Shown here: positions 54,172 through 62,367 of the stretch, one piece after another
Position numbering within the stretch: the first letter of the stretch is position 1
Layout: the number at the start of each line of letters is the position of its first letter
DNA from: Alphaproteobacteria bacterium MarineAlpha12_Bin1
GTDB taxonomy: Bacteria; Pseudomonadota; Alphaproteobacteria; UBA6615
NCBI GenBank assembly: GCA_002937505.1
Contig: PTJY01000003.1
Coordinates: 62,001 to 126,000 of the forward strand
Length of the DNA: 64,000 nt
Reading direction: 5' to 3'
Made by a program: the position numbers and the translations under genes
Notes under the pieces: model-generated
What the model saw: only the letters and a program-made list of their open reading frames with translations
Database searches by the model: none
Told to the model about the DNA's origin: nothing

Positions 54172-55197
54172 ATGTCCAACCCTATAGATGGTTTTACCCT
54201 TCAGAAAGAAGATTTTAAATTCATAGGATCAGATCTCCAAAGACCTGAATGTATTTTGGCAGAAAAGGATGGGACCCTGTGGTCTGCTGATGCCCGTGGT
54301 GGCGTGGTAAAAATTAGCCCAGATGGATCGCAAGAAATAATTACTCAATCTCATGATTCTGAAGCATTTGGTTCATCTGATAATGATGCAAATAAATTTG
54401 TTGAAGGCACTCTCCCAAACGGCCTGGCCTTTGCAGACAATGGAGACATCTTAATCTCTAACTTCGGCACTGACTGCCTGGAAAGAATGACAAGAAGTGG
54501 CGAAACAAAAGTTATGTTCGACAGTGTCGATGGTGATCCAATCGGTAAAGTGAATTTCGTTTGTAGAGACAGTAAAAATAGAATATGGATAACTATTTCC
54601 ACCATGGTACATGATTGGCCATCAGCAATAAGGAAAGACCTAATTGATGGAAGAGTTCTCCTTTACGAAGAGGGCAAAGGCGTAAGAATAGTTGCTGACG
54701 ACGTACATTTCTCTAATGAATGCAAATTGGATGCAAAGGAAGAATACCTATATGTGGTACAAACATGTGGGCGTAACATTGCCAGATATAAAATTGCTAA
54801 TGATGGGAGCTTGGGTTCCAAGGAAATTTTTGGGCCAAGCGATCATGGAAGATTTATAGATGGATGTGCTTTTGATTCTTATGGCAATTTATGGGGCACA
54901 CACGTTATGAATGATGGCCTGTTTGCAATCACCCCAGAAGGAGACTTGAGAATTATCTTTGATGACTCTAGTCCTGAAGAAGTAAAAAAATTAGATGATG
55001 CATTTCAGAACGGAACTGTGAATGCTGACCTTATACTTACTTGTGGAGGTGAAATCGCTACTTGGTGTGCTTCAGTAACTTTTGGGGGACCAGATTTAAA
55101 AACCGTCTATGTCGGGAGCCTACGTTCTACGAACTTACCTTATTTCACCTCTCCAGTAGCGGGATTGCCCATGGTGCACTGGAATGAAAGCCACTAA
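54172..55197 (+). CDS. SMP-30/gluconolactonase family beta-propeller protein
   Basis: This is 341 aa from ATG 54172, which has an AGAGGA site; the track start (54106) lies inside the thiolase gene in another frame. The six-bladed propeller shows the metal-binding positions: Glu in LQRPECILAEKDG, Asn in LPNGLAFADNGD, Asn in FSNECKLDAKEE and Asp in IDGCAFDSYGN. Family members hydrolyse lactones. It follows the thiolase by 19 bases as the third gene of the operon. A lactone intermediate in the pathway is plausible but not shown. Confidence 0.87.
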   Translation: MSNPIDGFTLQKEDFKFIGSDLQRPECILAEKDGTLWSADARGGVVKISPDGSQEIITQSHDSEAFGSSDNDANKFVEGTLPNGLAFADNGDILISNFGTDCLERMTRSGETKVMFDSVDGDPIGKVNFVCRDSKNRIWITISTMVHDWPSAIRKDLIDGRVLLYEEGKGVRIVADDVHFSNECKLDAKEEYLYVVQTCGRNIARYKIANDGSLGSKEIFGPSDHGRFIDGCAFDSYGNLWGTHVMNDGLFAITPEGDLRIIFDDSSPEEVKKLDDAFQNGTVNADLILTCGGEIATWCASVTFGGPDLKTVYVGSLRSTNLPYFTSPVAGLPMVHWNESH

Positions 55198-55237
55198 TTA
55201 ATTGAAGAATAAAGATTTTTCCTACACTTACTGTTAT

Positions 55238-56236
55238 TTATTTACGTAAGAAAACTTCTTCGCCACTCGTTGCAGAATTCACTATAGCTTCAAGTATTTC
55301 AACATTATGTAATATTTGTTCACTAGTGAATCTATATGCACCCCTGCCTTCAACTGCGTCTGCCCATTGCTCCAAATTCAGTTTTACAACATTGGTAGAT
55401 GCATAAGTTTGTGTAGTTAATTCTTCGTCCAACCAGCGTGTTGTTAGTGTTGCAGGTTCTGGAATATCAACATTTGAGTTTTCCCTAGCCTCAGCCCAAC
55501 CTTTATCACCAAAAACACTAATTCTACTATAAAATGGGGTTGTGGCGATATTACACATCAATCCAGTTGCACCGCTCTCAAAAACAAATTGAACTGCGAC
55601 AACGTCATCTTCAGGAAACAAGTCTGAACGATGAGTTGTCAATGCTCGTAACTTTTCAACCGGGCCAGCTATCGATTGAAAGTAATCAGTAATATGAACT
55701 CCTAAAGCAGTTAGTGTTCCCGCCGGAGCCTGCTTGGGATCTTTTCGCCATCCGGAAGCGACATTTTTTGTGAAATTGTTATGAGACCAATTGCATTCTA
55801 TATGGATAAGTGTTCCTAGATCCCCAGAATCAAGATTAGTTTTTATTGCCTCTAATGCAGGTTCAAATCTTCGCTCATGCCCTATCCCCAGGCATATACC
55901 CTTCTCTTTACAAGACTTTACCATAACCCTTGCAGATTCTGCATTTAGAGCAAATGGCTTTTCACAAAAAATATGTTTATTTGCCTCTGCTGCAGCTAAA
56001 ACTTGCTCTTCGTGCAGTAAGTGTGGCGTTACAAGAATCACAGCATCTATGTTTGGGTCAATCAGAACCTGATCGTAAGAATTATCTATTTTTAATCCGT
56101 GAGTATTAGCAAAATCCCGGACAGAATCTAAATTTATATCGACACCTCTAACTACATTAATTGTTTTGCTATCTTTCAGGCTTGATACAATTTGTTTGCC
56201 CCACCAACCAAGACCGACAACTGCTACATTCAACAT
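55238..56236 (-). CDS. Gfo/Idh/MocA family NAD(P)-dependent oxidoreductase
   Basis: A 332-aa protein with an N-terminal Rossmann fold (VAVVGLGWWGKQIVSSL, residues 4-20), the DAVILVTPHLLHEEQVLAAAEANKHIFCEKPFA segment holding the conserved EKP lysine, and a C-terminal alpha/beta substrate domain. The family oxidises or reduces sugars, inositols and related ring compounds. It converges with the SMP-30 gene and starts the minus-strand side of the second catabolic region. Confidence 0.89.
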   Translation of the reverse strand: MLNVAVVGLGWWGKQIVSSLKDSKTINVVRGVDINLDSVRDFANTHGLKIDNSYDQVLIDPNIDAVILVTPHLLHEEQVLAAAEANKHIFCEKPFALNAESARVMVKSCKEKGICLGIGHERRFEPALEAIKTNLDSGDLGTLIHIECNWSHNNFTKNVASGWRKDPKQAPAGTLTALGVHITDYFQSIAGPVEKLRALTTHRSDLFPEDDVVAVQFVFESGATGLMCNIATTPFYSRISVFGDKGWAEARENSNVDIPEPATLTTRWLDEELTTQTYASTNVVKLNLEQWADAVEGRGAYRFTSEQILHNVEILEAIVNSATSGEEVFLRK

Positions 56237-56301
56237 ATTATCCCCATTAAAAATCTAAAACATGATGTAGAAAAGAAAACCACTGAAAATGTTATCTCAT
56301 G

Positions 56302-57183
56302 TTATTTTAATCCAGCTGCCTTCGCAGCTACCCTTGCAACACAGGACCAATCAAGATCCTGATCTCCATTTTCGATGGTTTGTTGAATCTGACTTTTTAC
56401 TAATTCGGCGAGGGGCATAGGAACTCCAATTCCCCTAGCGCTTTCGATGGTCTGGTTGATGTCCTTTAACCCCAAAGAAGAACGGAAATTTGGAGGCGTA
56501 TGTATATCAGCAGCTATATTCTTTCCGTAATAAGAGTAGATAGGAGCAGAAAACATGGTTGTCGTTATAAGCTCATAAAAAACATTAGGATCAACACCGG
56601 CCTTCCTAACAACTGCAAAAGCTTCTCCCATTGCAGCAAGAGCACCTGCTATTAAATAATTATTTGACAATTTTACAAAAGCCGCAGACTCAGGGTTCTC
56701 GCCAACATGTACAATATTTTTGCTCATAGCTTCAAAAGCAGGCAAACAGCGATTAATGTCCTCTGTGGCTCCTCCAACTATTAAAGTGAGCTCACCCAAT
56801 TCAGCTGCGTCACCCCTACCTATAATCGGCGCAGCAACAAAACCTTTATTTCTGGACTTATGAGTATCGGTTAATATTCGACTATAAGTCACGCTTATTG
56901 TCTCCATCGAGACATGGACGGATCCTTTGGGCAAAGCAGTAATAAGATCTTGTTCACCGAATAGAACCTCTGAAACTGATTCATCTCCTCCCAAAATCGT
57001 AATAAGTATTTCGGCACCATCAACAGTTTCAATTGCTGCATTTACAACTTTTGCTCCATCTCTGGCCAGCAATTTAGCCTTTGATTGAGTGCGATTAAAT
57101 ACTGTGACTTCATGACCAGAAGAAAGTAGATTACGAACCATACCGCTTCCCATAATACCAGCACCTATAAAACCAACCTTCAT
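56302..57183 (-). CDS. 3-hydroxyisobutyrate dehydrogenase-like NAD(P)-dependent oxidoreductase
   Basis: This 293-aa member of the beta-hydroxyacid dehydrogenase family opens with VGFIGAGIMGSGMVRNLLSSGHEVTVFNRT. It has the GGDESVSEVLFG loop, an APIIGRGDAAELGELTLIVGG stretch in place of APVSGG, and the catalytic Lys in FVKLSNNYLIAGALAAMGEA. It could act on a 3-hydroxy acid, tartronate semialdehyde or an imine (imine reductases share this fold). It lies between the Gfo/Idh and the NmrA-like gene. Confidence 0.88.
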   Translation of the reverse strand: MKVGFIGAGIMGSGMVRNLLSSGHEVTVFNRTQSKAKLLARDGAKVVNAAIETVDGAEILITILGGDESVSEVLFGEQDLITALPKGSVHVSMETISVTYSRILTDTHKSRNKGFVAAPIIGRGDAAELGELTLIVGGATEDINRCLPAFEAMSKNIVHVGENPESAAFVKLSNNYLIAGALAAMGEAFAVVRKAGVDPNVFYELITTTMFSAPIYSYYGKNIAADIHTPPNFRSSLGLKDINQTIESARGIGVPMPLAELVKSQIQQTIENGDQDLDWSCVARVAAKAAGLK

Positions 57184-57233
57184 GTCCTTTCTCCGGAATT
57201 TGAAATCAATTTCAAAATATAATTAGTGCTCCT

Positions 57234-58097
57234 CTAATTTTTAAACAAATCAATATGACTACTCACAAATTGCTCAAGTGTCCTTGGTGCGTGACCACTT
57301 AACTTTGCAATGTTATCATTAGTTGCACCCGCCACCCCAGAGTTTACGATACTCATCAATGCCGATTGATGGTCTATTAACCAGTCTGGCATGTCTCTCT
57401 CTTTCATCGCTTTTACTGCAGCATCTAAAGGGATTTCCAAATAAGGAATATCATTTCCAAGCTCTTTTGAAAGAATCGATGAGAAATCTTCTAACGTATA
57501 AGCATGTCCAGAAAGAAAATAAGTCATGTTCTCATGGCCTGCTGTTGTTAGAACCTCTGCGGCCACATCTCCTGTATCGTTCACGTCTATCATCGCTATA
57601 TTGACCGTTGATGATAAAGGCATCATCACTTTGCTTTGTCCTTTTACCATTCCGGCTGTATTAATTAAGTTTTGCATAAAGAAGCCAGGGCGCAATATTG
57701 TCCAATCCAAACCACTTTCTTTAAGAGCTTGCTCAATCTGCCAATGGGATCTGCCTATCAAACTAGGGCAGTCTTCTGTAGCAACAGCATCTCCACCTGA
57801 GAGTTTTACAATATAATTAACTCCCGCACGTTTTGCAGCTTTAATTGTGCCTATCTCCTGTTCGGCTAATGCAGGGCTGTGACCTGTTAAAAGAAACAGT
57901 TTTTCGCAACCTTGCAGCCCCCTTTCTATAGAGGAGTGATCTGAGACATCTCCGTGCACTAACTCAACTGTTTCCCCAATTTTCTGCTTCGCTACTTCAG
58001 AATCCCGCACCAAACATCTAAATTCGACAGACTTTTTTTCAAGAGCTTTAACAACCGCCCTGCCAGTATTTCCAGTTCCACCAATTACACCAATCAT
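57234..58097 (-). CDS. NmrA-like/SDRa NAD(P)-binding protein
   Basis: This is 287 aa from ATG 58097, which has GGAG nine bases upstream; the track starts eight codons earlier at TTG. It is an atypical SDR: MIGVIGGTGNTGRAVVKALEKKSVEFRCLVRD, then LLTGHSPALAEQEIGTIKAAKRAGVNYIVKLSGGDA and WTILRPGFFMQNL. No classical YxxxK is evident, as in NmrA/quinone-reductase-like proteins that sense or reduce NADPH-linked quinones. The function in the cluster is unknown. Confidence 0.85.
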   Translation of the reverse strand: MIGVIGGTGNTGRAVVKALEKKSVEFRCLVRDSEVAKQKIGETVELVHGDVSDHSSIERGLQGCEKLFLLTGHSPALAEQEIGTIKAAKRAGVNYIVKLSGGDAVATEDCPSLIGRSHWQIEQALKESGLDWTILRPGFFMQNLINTAGMVKGQSKVMMPLSSTVNIAMIDVNDTGDVAAEVLTTAGHENMTYFLSGHAYTLEDFSSILSKELGNDIPYLEIPLDAAVKAMKERDMPDWLIDHQSALMSIVNSGVAGATNDNIAKLSGHAPRTLEQFVSSHIDLFKN

Positions 58098-58139
58098 CTC
58101 AGTTTTCTCCAATCTCAACAAATTTATTCTAATATTTAA

Positions 58140-58979
58140 CTAAAGTTCTTTTATAGTGTGTGCTTCGGCCGAAGAGTGGGCTTTAACTTCTCTGGATGGC
58201 ATTCCACCTTTTATATTAAGCCCTGAAGGACTCCAGGTACATATATTAGCTCCTTCAGCCCAAACCGTTTTATAAACACCAGGAACAAAGTATTCTATAA
58301 ATGACAACTCTTCTTTTCCATCATTAATAAAATAATGCTGCTCATTATCATAGATGTAGATTGTGTCACCTGCTCTAACGCTATGAGGAACGTTATCAAC
58401 ATAAAACGTAGCATTACCTGTTAGTATAACTTGAAAATGTTCGGCTCCCTCGTGATGGTGATTCGCCGCTTTTGTTCCAGGAGGGTAAATAATCATTTCC
58501 CCTTTAGCTACCTTAGTGCCCGACAACTGAGGTGTTAACATATAAATCCTTCTCCTCTCATCGTACTCCGAATTTAAAACCGGTTCTTTTGTCCAATCTA
58601 CAAATCTGATGCCCATTTCAGAAGTACGCCAGTTTTGATCAAATCTATACGCTTGGGGTACTGTAGCCTTAAACAAAAGAGCTCCCTCAGTAGTGGAGAC
58701 ACGTGCTTCAAGGGAAGGAGGAAGCAGTACAAAATAATCCCCACTTAGTTCTTTCTCTCCAAACTCCCCATACAATAGTAATGAGCCTGATATAACGTGA
58801 AACCATACTAAGCTATCACTATCAACACTAAAATCACTGACAGCGTTGGGCTCTAAATGCAACCTTTCCGTATATAGGTAATCCGACTTTACGCTTTCTG
58901 GAGTTATCAGCCTTTGCACAGATACTCCTTCACTAATGTGTTCTTTCGGAACCTCGTCTTCGTTAAAAATAACAGGCAT
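58140..58979 (-). CDS. Bicupin protein, one metal site in the C-terminal cupin
   Basis: This is 279 aa from ATG 58979 with an AAGGAG ribosome site; the track start (59030) lies in the RidA gene. There are two cupin domains: the first (~25-110) has lost the histidine motif (LVWFHVISGSLLLYGEFG), the second (~160-235) keeps ligands in NHHHEGAEHFQVI and NEQHYF. Bicupins include dioxygenases, isomerases and oxalate decarboxylase-like enzymes. It lies with RidA, SDR and dehydrogenase genes, and its reaction is unknown. Confidence 0.83.
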   Translation of the reverse strand: MPVIFNEDEVPKEHISEGVSVQRLITPESVKSDYLYTERLHLEPNAVSDFSVDSDSLVWFHVISGSLLLYGEFGEKELSGDYFVLLPPSLEARVSTTEGALLFKATVPQAYRFDQNWRTSEMGIRFVDWTKEPVLNSEYDERRRIYMLTPQLSGTKVAKGEMIIYPPGTKAANHHHEGAEHFQVILTGNATFYVDNVPHSVRAGDTIYIYDNEQHYFINDGKEELSFIEYFVPGVYKTVWAEGANICTWSPSGLNIKGGMPSREVKAHSSAEAHTIKEL

Positions 58980-58998
58980 CGACAACTCCTTTTTAATA

Positions 58999-59421
58999 TT
59001 ATTTTGGTGGCAAAACAGCTGTGATATCAATCTCTACCCTCGCACCAGGAGAGCTTAAGTTATTTATACAAACCATTGTACTTGCTGGTTTCCAGCTACC
59101 AAAATACTCGGCCATTACCTCGTGCATATCATCTGCTTCACGCATATCGGTTAAATATTTTGTTACCTTAACTACATTTTCCCAACCAATATTGCAGGCA
59201 TCCAATGAGAGTTTTATATCATCCATTGCTAGGCGAGTTTGTAATTTTATATCATCTGGCAATACATGTTCTTCATGAACATGAGGGTGAGAATGATAAA
59301 GTGGTATAGCTGTACAGCCTGATATAAAAAGCAAGTCACCAGCTCCCTGCACACGTATAGAAGGGGAATAGGGTAATTTATCAGCCTGACTCGGATCAGG
59401 GTGTATGGGTTCAATTCGCAT
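58999..59421 (-). CDS. RidA/YjgF family protein with histidine-rich insertion
   Basis: At 140 aa it is slightly longer than usual RidA proteins (~128 aa). It has the core FISGCTAIP, the TRLAMDDIKLSLDACNIGWENVVKVTKYLTDM helix, and the C-terminal PGARVEIDITAVLP with the conserved Arg128 and Glu130. A short YHSHPHVHEEH insertion (42-52) is unusual and could bind metal. RidA proteins hydrolyse reactive enamine/imine intermediates; here it may protect the pathway of the neighbouring genes. Confidence 0.9.
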   Translation of the reverse strand: MRIEPIHPDPSQADKLPYSPSIRVQGAGDLLFISGCTAIPLYHSHPHVHEEHVLPDDIKLQTRLAMDDIKLSLDACNIGWENVVKVTKYLTDMREADDMHEVMAEYFGSWKPASTMVCINNLSSPGARVEIDITAVLPPK

Positions 59422-59558
59422 TAATCTCTCTCTTTCTAGTTACTTCATAATCAAATTTAAAAATAGAACATCTTTATAATACATATTAGTATATTATCTC
59501 TTCGAAATAATTAATTAGTTGCTAACTAATCCAATTAACAAGAATCAGGAATACAAAA

Positions 59559-59849
59559 ATGTCTAAAGGATATTGGGTAGGGTGTTACCGGTCTATCAAT
59601 AATAACGAAGCTTTGTCAAATTATGCTAAATTAGCGGGTCCCGCTATAATAAAAAATGGGGGACGCTTTCTCGCTAGAGGAGGAAAAGTGGAGACTTTTG
59701 AGCACGGCCTGAATGAAAGGACGGTTTTAATAGAGTTCGAAAGTGTTGCAGCCGCAATATCTGCGTATAATAGCGAACAATATCAAGAAGCGCTGCAAGC
59801 CCTTGCGGATGGAGCTGAAAGAGATATTAGAATAGTAGAAGGTGTTTAA
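59559..59849 (+). CDS. DUF1330 family protein
   Basis: A 96-aa protein with the dimeric alpha/beta barrel fold of DUF1330: KGYWVGCYRSINNNEALSNYAKLAGPAIIKNGGRFLARGGKVETFEHG, then RTVLIEFESVAAAISAYNSEQYQEAL. These features match the family closely. Biochemical function is unknown; members often sit in catabolic clusters. It is divergent from RidA with a ~137-base gap that may carry both promoters. Confidence 0.88.
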   Translation: MSKGYWVGCYRSINNNEALSNYAKLAGPAIIKNGGRFLARGGKVETFEHGLNERTVLIEFESVAAAISAYNSEQYQEALQALADGAERDIRIVEGV

Positions 59850-59916
59850 TTATTATCGAATTCATATGGCTATTGTACTTTTGGGGCTCACAGAGATCTT
59901 TTAAAGGTTATTTATC

Positions 59917-60174
59917 TTGAACATAACATTCACAAAGATTGTTGGCTTTTTTACTGGCGCTATAATAACTTACCTACTGGCTAACCTACTCCGCTTTACT
60001 GTGCTGGCATTTATGGCTTCACCAAAAGATAAATTAAGTTTTAGTGATTTATTTTGGTGGTGGGATCAATTCACTTCACCAACCGGATCAATACTTCTAT
60101 GCACAATTGTAGGAGGATTGTGTGGTGCTAAGTGGCTGCATCAATATATTTTAAATCAATCAATTACAAAATAG
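59917..60174 (+). CDS. Small membrane protein, unknown function
   Basis: An 85-aa protein with two membrane segments (KIVGFFTGAIITYLLANLLRFTVLAFMA and SPTGSILLCTIVGGLCGAKWLH). The start is TTG at 59917, with AAAGG about ten bases upstream. No known family is recognised. It converges with the Sel1-like gene, the stops being three bases apart, and could be an independent small gene. Confidence 0.5.
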   Translation: MNITFTKIVGFFTGAIITYLLANLLRFTVLAFMASPKDKLSFSDLFWWWDQFTSPTGSILLCTIVGGLCGAKWLHQYILNQSITK

Positions 60175-60177
60175 GCT

Positions 60178-60801
60178 TCACCAAACGGGTGGATGTTTAT
60201 TCAACTTGGTTCGCTCAAGTACATCTAGTAGTTCCTCAGACGACATATCTATTCGTAATCTGTCGATAAGCTGCTTGGCACCTGGATAGCTACTTTTAGC
60301 TGCAAGATCCAGCCATAAATAAGACTGTAATCGATTTCTTAAAACTCTGCGTCCCTCAAAATATAATGCACCAAGATAAAACTGTGCTCTGACCACTCCA
60401 TTAATGGCATGAGGTAACATTATATCATAAGACTTCACATAATCAGCAGACAGATATGACCTAATGCCTTCCTCGATACTGGAATCAATCGTTGGGCTGA
60501 AATTTTGATAGTTCGGATTTGTAAATAAAATACGTGTTAACTCGATCTGCATTTTGTTCTGTAGTTCGAGGATTTTTTCTCTTTCTATTCGCAACTGATT
60601 TTTAACAGTTATAAGCTCTAATTTGCGATCAATAATTTCTTCTTTTGGATCAGGAATTCTTTTGTTTAAACCATTTGTGCCTGATATATTGACACTATCC
60701 AGTTCCATTACTTTTCCGGTTACTACAACCCCGAGTAAAAATCCAGATAAACCAAATAATAGAACTGCAAGGACCAAAGGAATTAATAGTTTTTTTCTCA
60801 T
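60178..60801 (-). CDS. Membrane-anchored coiled-coil protein with Sel1-like repeat
   Basis: At 207 aa it has one N-terminal helix (KLLIPLVLAVLLFGLSGFLLGVVV), a coiled coil (~55-95; KEEIIDRKLELITVKNQLRIEREKILELQNKM), and a C-terminal Sel1/TPR-like repeat (VRAQFYLGALYFEGRRVLRNRLQSYLWLDLAAKSSYPGAKQLIDRL). This layout suggests an exported or periplasm-facing scaffold. It is not evidently linked to the catabolic neighbours, but its start is 38 bases from the end of the epimerase gene. Confidence 0.72.
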   Translation of the reverse strand: MRKKLLIPLVLAVLLFGLSGFLLGVVVTGKVMELDSVNISGTNGLNKRIPDPKEEIIDRKLELITVKNQLRIEREKILELQNKMQIELTRILFTNPNYQNFSPTIDSSIEEGIRSYLSADYVKSYDIMLPHAINGVVRAQFYLGALYFEGRRVLRNRLQSYLWLDLAAKSSYPGAKQLIDRLRIDMSSEELLDVLERTKLNKHPPVW

Positions 60802-60839
60802 GTAAAAATGTTTGTTTCTTTTTTAGACATTTATTTTTT

Positions 60840-61745
60840 TCATTTGTAAATTGTATAAGATCCACTTTCAATTTCTTCAGAAATACTTGGACCTGCAGGT
60901 TTCCATCCGAGTAAGGATCTGGCCTTATCAGCATTTACCCGAACATTTGAACTCATTGCGTAACTCATGGCTGGCCCCCACGAGCAAATAGCTTCTTCAA
61001 ACGCAAATGTATTTGTTTTTTCACCTAGCCCGAGCATTCGTCCTACCGATTGATTTATAGAAATCATCGAAGTTTCACCGCTTTCCAGATAGAAAAACGA
61101 CCCTTTAGGAGCTCTTTCAAGGGCTAGAAGATATGAATCTGCACAATCTTCGATGTAAACATTTGACCAAATATTTTGTCCTAACCCAATATGGCGAGGG
61201 ATGCCTGAAGATTTTGCAAGGGAGATGAATGTCGGTATTTGAGGACTGTGAATCCTTACCCCCAATCCTTTGCCATATATAAGACAAGGGCATAAGACAA
61301 CAGAATTAACATTGTCTTTGGCCGCCTCTAGAACCATTTGATCGGTAGCTATCCGACCAGCTTTCTCAGGAAGGGCATTCAGGGGAGTATCTTCATTATA
61401 TATAATGCCCCCTGCTTGTCCCTTTGCATTGTCAGAAACGATGCTAGTTCCACTGGTTTGGATAAAGTATTTACCACTTCCCCTTAATGCGTCTATAAGT
61501 ACTCTAGCAACAAAAGGGTTGTCGGCATCAGCAGCATTTATTACTGCATCTGAATCTATAGCAGTTTTATTTAATACCTCGAAATCATCTAAAGTTCCTA
61601 TAACTGGGGTTATGCCATTTTTAACTAGCAACTGGCCTCTTTCCTCGTTTCTTGCTAATCCATAAACATCATGTCCCGCTTTAATTAGTTTATGTGAAAC
61701 CGTTCCCCCAATATAACCCGTGGCTCCCGTCACAAATATTTTCAT
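60840..61745 (-). CDS. NAD-dependent epimerase/dehydratase family protein
   Basis: A 301-aa extended-type SDR: KIFVTGATGYIGGTVSHKLIKAGHDVYGLARN at the start, VIGTLDDFEVLNKTAIDSDAVINAADADNP, and FIQTSGTSIVSDNAKG. A YxxxK is not clear by eye. The end segment INADKARSLLGWKPAGPSI is typical of this family. The substrate is unknown. It is divergent from the zinc-ribbon gene over a 300-base gap. Confidence 0.87.
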   Translation of the reverse strand: MKIFVTGATGYIGGTVSHKLIKAGHDVYGLARNEERGQLLVKNGITPVIGTLDDFEVLNKTAIDSDAVINAADADNPFVARVLIDALRGSGKYFIQTSGTSIVSDNAKGQAGGIIYNEDTPLNALPEKAGRIATDQMVLEAAKDNVNSVVLCPCLIYGKGLGVRIHSPQIPTFISLAKSSGIPRHIGLGQNIWSNVYIEDCADSYLLALERAPKGSFFYLESGETSMISINQSVGRMLGLGEKTNTFAFEEAICSWGPAMSYAMSSNVRVNADKARSLLGWKPAGPSISEEIESGSYTIYK

Positions 61746-62047
61746 CTTAACGCTCTTTGGTGGTTTTAGTTATTAAGTTATTTTATAGTTCCATTTACTA
61801 AATGACTGAATCAATAATGTTAATCATTTTTATAATGAAATAAGTGCATTATGTCTCAGGCTTGACACGTATGTTATAATAATCAATTACGAATATACGA
61901 AGTTATTTCTATTAAGGCTTAAGATAAAGCTATAACCCACGGAATAACTTTGTGTTTTTAGGGAAAAAATAACTCATAAAAACTTTTTGTTAATATAATA
62001 CTTTATTATTAGTTTTTAACTTATTGAATTATAACATTTATTTGATC
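61746..62047. promoter_or_regulatory. Divergent AT-rich intergenic region with candidate extended -10 promoter
   Basis: About 300 bases without a gene. It contains TGT-TATAAT (61872-61880), an exact extended -10 motif for the plus strand, ~170 bases before the zinc-ribbon start. A TTGACA just upstream (61862-61867) is too close to pair with it. No hairpin with T-tract or repeat is obvious. Confidence 0.35.
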
Positions 62048-62236
62048 ATGGACGAAACAAAGAACATTGAATCACAGTTCGAAGACGACATCAATGCAGG
62101 CTTCACTACACGGCGAGTGGAAGTAGTTAAATCACGAAATTGTTTAAAATGTCGTGAGCCATTCAGCAGCGAGTGGTCAGGAGAGCGAGTCTGCAAAAGA
62201 TGTAAATCGTCTGGAACTTGGCGAAGCGGACTCTAA
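62048..62236 (+). CDS. Small zinc-ribbon protein
   Basis: This is 62 aa from ATG 62048; the track starts at a TTG eight codons earlier. A C-x2-C...C-x2-C zinc ribbon (CLKCREPFSSEWSGERVCKRCKSS) occupies the C-terminal half, after an acidic N-terminus (ETKNIESQFEDDINAG). It may bind nucleic acid or protein. The function is unknown. It is the only candidate for a nucleic-acid-binding protein in the whole window. Confidence 0.72.
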   Translation: MDETKNIESQFEDDINAGFTTRRVEVVKSRNCLKCREPFSSEWSGERVCKRCKSSGTWRSGL

Positions 62237-62367
62237 TTAATTATTAGAGTTGTGCGTTGGGACGTTTTGGCTCAACAGCCCTGAAGATATTAGACTGTAA
62301 ATAAGTAACGGAGCGCGTTATATTTTCGCGCTACGAGAATATAGGCTCGCCTAAAGGAAATAGTATT

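Noticed and set aside
58980-59030. Upstream extension of the bicupin gene
   Set aside because: It overlaps the RidA gene; ATG 58979 has AAGGAG in front of it.
61862-61880. TTGACA with TATAAT as a classical sigma-70 promoter
   Set aside because: The spacing is only seven bases; only the extended -10 alone remains plausible.
62312-62334. AGCGCG...CGCGCT hairpin before the M24 gene
   Set aside because: Only six base pairs with a nine-base loop and no T-tract; could be chance or a weak regulatory stem.
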